64,000 nt of DNA from Streptomyces sp. NBC_01335. Lineage in GTDB: Bacteria; Actinomycetota; Actinomycetes; Streptomycetales; Streptomycetaceae. The notes beneath the pieces were generated by a model, which was not told where the DNA came from, ran no database searches, and worked only from the letters and a program-made list of their open reading frames with translations. Of this stretch, positions 57,375 to 64,000 are shown one piece after another. The translations under genes and the position numbers were made by a program. The DNA lies in the NCBI RefSeq assembly GCF_035953295.1, contig NZ_CP108371.1:1-64000 (forward strand), written 5' to 3'. Position 1 is the first letter of the stretch. Every line of letters begins with the position of its first letter.

Positions 57375-57671
57375 TCAGGGCCCGGTGAGGATGTAGTGGG
57401 TGCCGACGCGACGCCAGATCACATGCGGTGTTCCGGCGAATACCTCCCGGCTGTACGACCACGTCGCGCGCCCGTCCGGCGCCCAGGTGAGTTCGTAGAC
57501 GCCCTGTGCGCAGCGCACCCCTTTGATCCGTAAGCCGGCGCGGAACTGGCGGCCGGTGCGCAGGTCTGGGACGAAGGCGTTCAGGACGACGCGGCGGAAG
57601 CGCCGGCGCTGGGCCGGGGTGAGGTGTTCGAGGTCGGTGGTGAAGCGGGGGAGGGTTTCGAAGGTGGGCAC
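57375..57671 (-). CDS. Small unknown protein, possible toxin-like fold
   Basis: 98 residues from GTG behind GGAGGAGACACC, a textbook site. The sequence is helix-helix then strands (AQRRRFRRVVLNAFVPDLRT, YELTWAPDGRATWSYSREVF, HVIWRRVGTHYILTGP), a layout like RelE/ParE proteins though without their key residues. No antitoxin gene adjoins it. The dispersed 21-bp motif lies 130 bases upstream. Confidence 0.7.
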   Translation of the reverse strand: MPTFETLPRFTTDLEHLTPAQRRRFRRVVLNAFVPDLRTGRQFRAGLRIKGVRCAQGVYELTWAPDGRATWSYSREVFAGTPHVIWRRVGTHYILTGP

Positions 57672-57697
57672 GGTGTCTCCTCCGGGCAGCACGACGA

Positions 57698-57721
57698 AGC
57701 CCCCGGCCGTTGCCGGGGGCT
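57698..57721. terminator. Hairpin upstream of the small gene
   Basis: AGCCCCCGGC/GCCGGGGGCT around CGTT. It lies upstream of the leftward gene, so it may be a 5' leader structure rather than a terminator. Confidence 0.55.
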
Positions 57722-57801
57722 GGGTAGGCGGTACTCGTTCCTTGGCGGTAGACGGTGCTCAGTGGTGCTGGATGGTGTTGTCCGGGTCGCGGCGTGAGGG
57801 C

Positions 57802-57822
57802 TGCCGGAGAGCGATGACATTT
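57802..57822 (-). repeat. Dispersed 21-bp motif, copy 2
   Basis: Inverted copy of 5824-5844 (contains ATGTCATCGCTCTCCGG on this strand). Here it points at the small gene starting at 57671, which suggests a promoter or operator element; a short leader peptide beginning MSSLSG is also encoded at both sites. Confidence 0.65.
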
Positions 57823-57951
57823 GCGTCCGGCTCGGGGCAGCTTCCCGCCTGACGGGCACCGGTGAAGAAAGTTCGGCCGCTGCTCCCGCCGGGCGGGACG
57901 TACCGCTGATCGGCCTTTCCTTGCAGGTCAGAGCCGTGTGCCGTGGTCTCC

Positions 57952-59922
57952 ATGACAGTGGATATCAGGGTGATCCGGGCCGGTCAGATGTACCGCTACT
58001 ACTCGCGCGAGACCGTCGTCGGCGACGGCCGCCGCCCGGCCCGTACGCCGCTGCGCGCCGCCCAGGAGCAGGCCGGTGTCCCGGCCGGGCGCTGGATGGG
58101 CCGCGGCCTGGCCGCGCTCGGGCTTGCGCCGGGTGAGGAAGTCGCCGAGGCGCAGCTGCGGAACCTGTTCGGCGAGCGGGGCCGGCACCCGTACGCGGAC
58201 CGGATCGAGGCGGACCGGCTTGCCGCGGGCGACTTCCCGAAGAAGGCGTATCGGGCCGGTGCTCTCGGGCGGCGGGTGACGGTCACGGGTGTCGACTTCG
58301 TGTTCCGGCCGCAGCCGACGATCTACCTCCTGTGGGCGTTCGGGGATGAGGAGACCTGTCGGGTGATCGAGGCGGCGCACGAGCGGGCGATCGTACGGGT
58401 GCTGGAGTGGATCGAGGACGAGGTCGCGGTGATCCGGTTCGGCAAGGGCGGCATCTACCGGGTGAGGCCGCCCGGCGGTCTGGTCGCCGCCCGCTTCCGC
58501 CACTACGAGGCGCGCTCCGGCCGGCCCTTGCTCCACGACCACGTCCTGCTGTCCGTGAAGGGGCAGCGCCTGGACGGGAAGTGGGGCTCGATCCACACCA
58601 CCGCCCTGCACGAGAACACCGTCGCGGCCTCCGCGCTCTACAACGAGCTCGTGGCCGCCGAGGTCTGCGAGGAGCTCGGGCTGGCGACCGAGCCACGCAC
58701 CGTCACCCCGGGGCGCCGCCCGGTGATGGAGATCGCCGGGGTGCCGCACGAGCTGATCCGCTGGACCGCCCGGCGCAGCGACCAAAACGCCGCCTGCCTG
58801 ACCGAGCTGGAGCACGAGTACGTCACCGCCATCGACGACGACGGCGAGCCGAAGTTCCTACCCGTGGTCTCCGAACGGGCCCGCGCCAAGCTGAACACCA
58901 TCGCCACCCGCAAGACCCGCCCGCCCAAGCAGAAGACCCAGCCGCTCGCGCAGCTGCGCGCCTGGTGGAAGACGAGCGCGATCCTCACCTCCGGTGTCGC
59001 CGCCGACGTCATCACCTCCCTCCTCGAGTACGCCCGCGCCGCGGCCGTGACGATCCGGGCCCGGGTTGTCGCCGTGGTCGACGTCGCCCTGGCGGCCGTC
59101 GACGTCGCCGCGACGGTGTTCGTGATGAACGACGGCGGCCGCTTCCACCGCCGGCACCTGCTCGCCGAAGCCCGACGCCACCTCGCCCTCGTCCTGCGCG
59201 GCCGCCGCCGCGACCCCGGCCTGGACGACCAAGTCGTGGCCGCCGCCATCTCCACCCACTGCCTGGACATCAGCGAGCCGAAGACCGTACGCGGCCTCGA
59301 AGCCGGCTACCGCCTCTACACCGCCCGGTGGGCCCTGTCCGACCTTCCCGCCCGCCGCCGCCCACCTGCCCCCGCGCCCGACCCGGACCGGCAGCCCCCG
59401 GCCGATCCCGGCGAGCCCGCTGCGCACCGGCACCCAGGCCAGGACGCGGGGGAGTGGGAGATCCCCCGCATCCCGCTCCAGTACGAGCGCGCCCTCCTCG
59501 CCGGCGCAGCAGTCCGGGCGAAGCTGCGCACCGCCACCGCCACCGCCGTACGGGACCGGGCGTACGACGTCGTCGCTCACCAGCAGGCGGCGATGCCCGA
59601 GCAACTGCTCACACCCGAGCCAGCCGACCCCGAGCACGACGACCAGGAGCCGGAGGCCGGGCCCCCGGACGCGATCGACATGACGGCGCTGCGGGCTCTG
59701 CGGGAATCCCGCACGGACGTGGAAGCCCTCGACCTCACAGACGATCGACTGCGCCGCCTCCAGGACGCGTACACCAAGGCGGCCGACGACTCCCGCGCCC
59801 GCGCAGACCGCAACGCCGGGCAAGGCGGCACCGACACGGTGCGCCCGGCGCGTGAGGGCGACCAGCGCGCGCATCATCCTCAGCAGCCGAGTTCGTACCA
59901 GGGACCAGGAGCCGGCCGCTGA
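57952..59922 (+). CDS. MobF-type (TrwC-like) relaxase
   Basis: 656 residues from ATG; a GTG three codons earlier is possible. The N-terminal 320 residues form a relaxase domain with twin tyrosines in MYRYYSRE (14-20) and a histidine cluster in LLHDHVLLSVKGQR with SIHTTALHENTVAASALYNE. The rest is basic, helical and acidic-tailed; there is no helicase domain, as is common in Streptomyces versions. It should nick one strand at oriT and stay bound to it. It is odd beside a TraB-type double-strand DNA transfer system. A repeat array follows the gene. Confidence 0.84.
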   Translation: MTVDIRVIRAGQMYRYYSRETVVGDGRRPARTPLRAAQEQAGVPAGRWMGRGLAALGLAPGEEVAEAQLRNLFGERGRHPYADRIEADRLAAGDFPKKAYRAGALGRRVTVTGVDFVFRPQPTIYLLWAFGDEETCRVIEAAHERAIVRVLEWIEDEVAVIRFGKGGIYRVRPPGGLVAARFRHYEARSGRPLLHDHVLLSVKGQRLDGKWGSIHTTALHENTVAASALYNELVAAEVCEELGLATEPRTVTPGRRPVMEIAGVPHELIRWTARRSDQNAACLTELEHEYVTAIDDDGEPKFLPVVSERARAKLNTIATRKTRPPKQKTQPLAQLRAWWKTSAILTSGVAADVITSLLEYARAAAVTIRARVVAVVDVALAAVDVAATVFVMNDGGRFHRRHLLAEARRHLALVLRGRRRDPGLDDQVVAAAISTHCLDISEPKTVRGLEAGYRLYTARWALSDLPARRRPPAPAPDPDRQPPADPGEPAAHRHPGQDAGEWEIPRIPLQYERALLAGAAVRAKLRTATATAVRDRAYDVVAHQQAAMPEQLLTPEPADPEHDDQEPEAGPPDAIDMTALRALRESRTDVEALDLTDDRLRRLQDAYTKAADDSRARADRNAGQGGTDTVRPAREGDQRAHHPQQPSSYQGPGAGR

Positions 59923-59935
59923 CTGCACCAAGGTT

Positions 59936-59979
59936 CCCTACAGCTCTCCCTACAGCTGCCCCTACACTCTTCCCTACAG
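59936..59979 (+). repeat. Four CCCTACA repeats at exact 12-bp spacing
   Basis: CCCTACAG, CCCTACAG, CCCTACAC and CCCTACAG begin at 59936, 59948, 59960 and 59972. The array fills the gap between the relaxase stop and the start of the replication-relaxation gene. It looks like a protein-binding array: operator, oriT-associated, or an element like those read by TraB. Confidence 0.85.
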
Positions 59980-59984
59980 TGATC

Positions 59985-61385
59985 ATGGTCGCCTACCGTG
60001 GCATCCGCACAGGTCAGACCTCGTTTCTGGGCACCCCGGTCACCTCGGCAACCCTTGAGCGCCCCCCCCTGCTGGTGGGGAGCGAGGGGCCCGGGGCGGC
60101 TCGGTGGGCGCCTGCCCGGGGCCCGGTCGGCGCGGAGGCATGGTGCCGGGAGGCGCCGGGGAGGGAGTGGGTTGGTGTGGGCGGGGCAAGCGCGTGGCCG
60201 TACAAGTCGACGGCGAAGGCGCGAGGGCTGGTGCTGCTCGCGTTGGGGATCGTGAAGGTCGCAACGGCGGAGCAGTTGCGGCAGCTCGTGCTGCCCGGTA
60301 CCGCGGACACGCAGACGGTCCGCAACGCGTGCAAGGACCTGCGCTCGGTCGGCCTGGTGGAGTCGGTCGGCCGGACCTCGTCCATGTCCCCGGCCGGGCG
60401 GCCGGTACGCCGGGACCTCTGGAACCTGACCGCGGCCGGCCTCGCGTCGGCGGCGTCGGAGGTGGGGCGGCCGGTACAGGAGATGGGCGGCACCGCCCGG
60501 GACGCGGCGAAGGCCGGCGCCCCGCACGCGCTCGCGGTGACGGACACGATCGACGCGTTCCGCCAGTCCCCGCCGATGCCCACCACGCCCGTCGCCCGCC
60601 GTACGAACACCACCCTGGTCCCCACCCAGGGGCAGAGCCGGATCCTCCCGTCGCGGCCCCGGGGGCTGGGGCATCTGCGCGGGTGGGAGACCGAGGTCCC
60701 GCTCCCTACCGCGGGGACGTTCACGACGCCGGCGCGGGGGAGTCTGCGCGCCGACGCGGTGCTGACCGCACCCGAGGACGGCGTGCCGGTCCTGTTCGTG
60801 GAGGTCGACAACCACACCGAGCCGGCGGCCGTGGTCGCGCAGAAGATCCAGTCCTACCGGCGGTTCTTCCAGCGCACGGTCAAGGACCACCAGGGCCGCG
60901 ACGTGCCGCTGTGGTCGACGCTGTGGGGCGACTCCGGCCGCGGCGGTTACCCGCCCCTCGCCCTCGTCTTCGCGAAGACCGTCAGCCCGACCTCGACCAT
61001 GAACCGCATCACGACGATCCGCGACCTCTCCGCCGACAGCTGGCGTGGCCACTGGCACAGCGACGGCATCACGGCGTCCGGCGCGCGGGACGGCTACCAG
61101 GACTACACCGGCACCGTCCCGGTCATCGCCACCACCCTGACCCTCCTCCGACAGCACGGCCCACACGGCCCCGTCTGGTGGCGTTACGGGCACCCCGACG
61201 GACAGACCCTCGAGCACGCCCTCGACAACCCGACAATCACCGCGCCTTCACCCTCCGCGACCAACACCGCAGCACCGAACGCAATGCCCGAGAGCAGCAC
61301 ACACTCCAGGAGCGAGGAGCCCCAGCGCCAGCGGGAAGCCGCCGCTGTCAGTGCTGCCCTGCATAGTGCCGGTCATGATCAATGA
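59985..61385 (+). CDS. Replication-relaxation family protein
   Basis: 466 residues from ATG, with no ribosome site because the repeat array occupies that place; a GTG near residue 65 (before GGASAWPYKS) could be the true start. From about 75 it has a winged helix (ALGIVKVATAEQLRQLVLPG, NACKDLRSVGLVESVGR) and then a restriction-endonuclease-like core (RADAVLTAPEDGVPVL then FVEVDNHTE, with D, E and a following K in AQKIQSYRRFF). This is the replication-relaxation family pattern found next to relaxases on actinobacterial plasmids. The nuclease-like residues suggest DNA cleavage, not shown. Confidence 0.78.
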   Translation: MVAYRGIRTGQTSFLGTPVTSATLERPPLLVGSEGPGAARWAPARGPVGAEAWCREAPGREWVGVGGASAWPYKSTAKARGLVLLALGIVKVATAEQLRQLVLPGTADTQTVRNACKDLRSVGLVESVGRTSSMSPAGRPVRRDLWNLTAAGLASAASEVGRPVQEMGGTARDAAKAGAPHALAVTDTIDAFRQSPPMPTTPVARRTNTTLVPTQGQSRILPSRPRGLGHLRGWETEVPLPTAGTFTTPARGSLRADAVLTAPEDGVPVLFVEVDNHTEPAAVVAQKIQSYRRFFQRTVKDHQGRDVPLWSTLWGDSGRGGYPPLALVFAKTVSPTSTMNRITTIRDLSADSWRGHWHSDGITASGARDGYQDYTGTVPVIATTLTLLRQHGPHGPVWWRYGHPDGQTLEHALDNPTITAPSPSATNTAAPNAMPESSTHSRSEEPQRQREAAAVSAALHSAGHDQ

Positions 61386-63558
61386 CTTGGACAGGACCGA
61401 CTGGGCGTCCCTGGGGCATGCCTACGGGAAGGCCGACGACGTGCCGGGGTGGCTGCGCGGCATGGTCTCGCCCGACCCCGACGTACGCGGGGAAGCGTTC
61501 GGTAACTTCTACAGCGCCGTGCTCCATCAAGGGAGCGTGTATTCGAGCACGGTGGCCAGTGTGCCGTTCCTGTTCGCGATGGCGGACGACCCGGCGACTC
61601 CTGACCGCGGGGAAGTCGTCGCGCTGCTGCTCAGCATCGGGCGGGAAGCGGTCGACGCCGAAGAGATCTACGCCATCATCTGCGGCGAGGACGGCGAAGA
61701 GTCCACGATCTACCCGGACACCGCGAACCTGATACGCAAGCACGCCGACGCCTTCGTCGCCTACGCCAGTGACCCCGACCCGCAGGTGCGCCGGGCGGCC
61801 ATCGAGGGTCTCGGGCTCTTCCTGGACGACGCCTCACGGGCGACAGAGCTCCTGCGGAACCGCCTCGTGGAGGAGACCGGGACCGCTGAACGAGGTCTGG
61901 TCGTGCGGACCATGGCCGACCTGGCGATCCGTCTGCCCACAGCCGCCGCGCCGGCGCGGGCGTGGCTCGATACGTTGGCCGACAACGACACCACCGATCC
62001 GGACACCCGTCTGGCTGCGCTCGTCCACCGGGCCCGCTGCGCTCCCGATTCCATCGACGACCAGACGGTGCCGACCGCGATCGAACTGCTCCGCCAGGTC
62101 ACCCCCGCGCCCCCGCCCGAGGAGAACGAGCAGGGGGACCGGGATCCGTCCGGTCCGTGTGCGTGTGAGGCCGAGCCGGACCCTGACCCTGACGCCCCCG
62201 GGCACGTTGTGGCCGCCTTCGCCGATCTCGAACGCCACGGTCGCGTCCATGCGACCACCACCCCTTTGCTGACGGCTCTCCACACGGCCCTGGGTGCGCG
62301 GGCCGATGCCCGAACGGCTCTGCTCACCGAGCAACTGCGCAGCTCGGACCCCGGGACCCGTTACGACGCCATCGACATGGCACGCAGTCTGATCACCTCC
62401 CTGCGGGGCGATCACACCGGCCTGGTGCGGCTCATCGGCGACTGCCTGCTCCCGGACGACGCCTACACCGCCGCGGCCGCGGCCGAGGCGCTCGGCTCCC
62501 TGGCCACCCTCGCCGAACCGGCCCACGAAGCCCTCGCCACCTACGTCACCACCCACCGGCCGGATACGTGGGCGAGCCCGCACCGCACGGTGCGCCGAGC
62601 CCACCAACTCGCCGTCGTGGCGCTCGCCGGGCTCAAGGACGAACGGGCCCTGCCCAGCCTGCTGACCGCACTGGACACCGACACCGATACCTGGCGCGCC
62701 CTGGACGCGGTGGGCCATCTGCCCCAGTGCGCCGCAGAACTCACGCCCCGGCTGGTCCGGCGCCTCGCCGACGACGACCCCTCCCGGGAGTGGCCCGATG
62801 TCAGCCCTACGACGCTCGCCTCAGCCCTGGCCAAGCTCGGTGATCCGGTGGCCGTACCCGCCCTCGCCGAAGCGGTCCAAGCCGCCGTCCGGCACAAGCA
62901 ATGGCGTACCGCGGAGGCTGTCCTGACGGCGCTCGCGTCGTTCGGTCCCCGCGCCGCATCCGCCCTGGACGTCGTCCGCCCGCTCACCGACGCAGACGAT
63001 GTCTCCCTCCGCACCGCTGCGGTGGACACCGTCTGGGAACTCGAACGCCGCCCCGAGAGCGTCATGCCGCTGCTGCAGCCCCTCCTCGATGACCACCGGA
63101 GCGTCCCCGCGATCGAGCTCGCCGGCCGCATCGGCCCTGGCGCCGCAGCCGTCCTGCCGCGCCTGCGGCAGATCCTGAGCGTGCTGGTCGAGCAGAACGC
63201 GCGCAACGAGCAGAACGGCTCGGCCGTGCTGAACGACTCGTGGACTCTCGTCCACGTCGCATCCGCCCTGTGGGACATAGGCGGCACCGGCGAGGCCGAC
63301 GTCGTCGTGCCGGCGCTGCTGGCCGCCTGGAAGGACAACGCCTCCACCGCACGTCACGTCGTCGCCTGCCTTGACCGCATGGGTACAGCCGCACGCCCCG
63401 CCCTGCCCCAGATCCAGGCCGCACTTGCGCAACCTCATCGTGGCGACCAGATGTGGTCAGGCGCCGTCGCTATCGACCTTGAGGTCGAGCACACCTGCCG
63501 TGTCGTCCTCGCGCGCCTGACAGGCCATCCGGATCCGGCACCTGTCAGGGGGGAATAG
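61375..63558 (+). CDS. Large HEAT-repeat protein
   Basis: 727 residues; ATG overlaps the previous gene by 11 bases. The protein is made of alpha-helical HEAT-type repeats (DPDPQVRRAAIEGLGLFLDD, YTAAAAAEALGSLATLAEPA, KLGDPVAVPALAEAVQAAVR), with one acidic low-complexity loop (DPSGPCACEAEPDPDPDAPG). Soluble, non-enzymatic by sequence; such proteins act as scaffolds. Its link to the relaxase operon is by position. Confidence 0.8.
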   Translation: MINDLDRTDWASLGHAYGKADDVPGWLRGMVSPDPDVRGEAFGNFYSAVLHQGSVYSSTVASVPFLFAMADDPATPDRGEVVALLLSIGREAVDAEEIYAIICGEDGEESTIYPDTANLIRKHADAFVAYASDPDPQVRRAAIEGLGLFLDDASRATELLRNRLVEETGTAERGLVVRTMADLAIRLPTAAAPARAWLDTLADNDTTDPDTRLAALVHRARCAPDSIDDQTVPTAIELLRQVTPAPPPEENEQGDRDPSGPCACEAEPDPDPDAPGHVVAAFADLERHGRVHATTTPLLTALHTALGARADARTALLTEQLRSSDPGTRYDAIDMARSLITSLRGDHTGLVRLIGDCLLPDDAYTAAAAAEALGSLATLAEPAHEALATYVTTHRPDTWASPHRTVRRAHQLAVVALAGLKDERALPSLLTALDTDTDTWRALDAVGHLPQCAAELTPRLVRRLADDDPSREWPDVSPTTLASALAKLGDPVAVPALAEAVQAAVRHKQWRTAEAVLTALASFGPRAASALDVVRPLTDADDVSLRTAAVDTVWELERRPESVMPLLQPLLDDHRSVPAIELAGRIGPGAAAVLPRLRQILSVLVEQNARNEQNGSAVLNDSWTLVHVASALWDIGGTGEADVVVPALLAAWKDNASTARHVVACLDRMGTAARPALPQIQAALAQPHRGDQMWSGAVAIDLEVEHTCRVVLARLTGHPDPAPVRGE

Positions 63559-64000
63559 GTCCCGCCGCGCTGGTGTGCAGGGCCTGCAGGTCCGGTTCGG
63601 CACGCGACCTACGTCACGGGCATTTCTGCGGCGCAAAAGGGCGCCGCACGTGCACCACGGGGAGAGACAGCGGCCCGGGTTTCCGCCTACCGGGCGCGGT
63701 TCACGGGAAGCGGTTCAGCACCCGGGTCGGTCTGGCCTCGCCGGAGGCGGTGGGCGGGAGGCGACGCGGACCCTGCGGTGCACGATCCGGGCCGAGCCGT
63801 GCTCGGCGGAGCGCCGAGATCCGGTCGGCGGCTGTGTCGGCGACCCCTTCGCCGTCACGACCACACCCTGACCGAATTGCTCATCAGAGCGGCTGCTTTG
63901 CGGGGGTCGGCCGCAACGAGCCCGCAGGACCTCTTTACGACCTTCTGCTCCTGGAGGTTGACGCCCACGCGCGGTAGGCATGGCGAACAGCTCCTCCAAG
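63559..64000. other. Right-edge region without supported genes
   Basis: GC-rich sequence with no frame of convincing composition and no strong palindromes of the left-edge kind. Whatever lies beyond the window may start here. Confidence 0.4.

Noticed and set aside
59936..59979. CRISPR array
   Set aside because: Repeats are only 7-8 bases with 4-5 base gaps, far too short, and no cas genes are present.
63573..63977. Short frames at the right edge
   Set aside because: Arginine/proline-rich products with no consistent start signal; nothing resembles a protein family.

Overview
The window is Streptomyces (or very close actinomycete) DNA from a linear plasmid or a plasmid-like accessory end. The evidence is the very high GC content, GTG/TTG starts with GGAGG sites, a complete tap-tpg pair (telomere-associated protein and terminal protein), a second tpg-like gene, parA-parB, a MobF-type relaxase, a replication-relaxation protein, an FtsK-like transfer ATPase and a palindrome-packed block at the left edge that resembles Streptomyces subtelomeric sequence. 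No chromosomal housekeeping genes, rRNA or tRNA were found.

Layout. 0-2.3 kb: palindrome-rich block, AT-richer tract, a cluster of TGTC/GACA repeats and two paralogous winged-helix genes, a candidate replication or copy-control locus. 2.3-9 kb: secreted M23 peptidase, a kilB-like operon behind a 24-bp inverted repeat, an overlapping toxin-antitoxin pair, an Mrr-type nuclease, an orphan tpg-like gene. 9-18.5 kb: hypothetical genes, an AbiV-like protein, an XRE regulator, tap-tpg, a DUF4231/SLATT-like membrane protein. 18.5-26.5 kb: a scar zone of lower GC, with transposase fragments abutting truncated genes, an intact IS630 element, an orphan histidine kinase, an IS256 element and a truncated RHS toxin tail. 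26.5-34.8 kb: a decayed DUF721 gene, a large winged-helix/zinc protein, a gene-free repeat-rich stretch, a Tap-like HTH protein, a split RibD-like deaminase/reductase pair with an XRE-TPR regulator, and a GntR regulator divergent from a small gene.

34.7-55 kb is one long rightward gene array of about 32 genes, many overlapping by ATGA or GTGA. It carries the TraB-like ATPase, many small membrane or zinc proteins, a Pycsar-effector-like membrane protein, Nudix, GGDEF, ASCH, WhiB-like, Lsr2-like and HNH proteins, and a lipoprotein. It is preceded by a structured leader with an rrn-like boxA/boxC-type sequence. Five gaps hold copies of one sequence- and structure-conserved element: a short outer helix, an invariant TGCCTGATCC strand, a hairpin whose stem changes with pairing preserved, and an invariant purine-rich strand. 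It is the best candidate here for something undescribed. The array ends at a strong bidirectional terminator facing parB-parA. 57.4-63.6 kb: a small unknown gene, the relaxase, four 12-bp-spaced CCCTACA repeats, the replication-relaxation gene and a HEAT-repeat protein. The last 440 bases hold no gene I can support.

Together the genes describe a conjugative, stably partitioned linear replicon: Tap/Tpg for the ends, ParAB for inheritance, TraB-like ATPase, KilB-like protein and relaxase for transfer, and accessory defence-like genes (AbiV, Mrr, toxin-antitoxin, Pycsar-effector-like).
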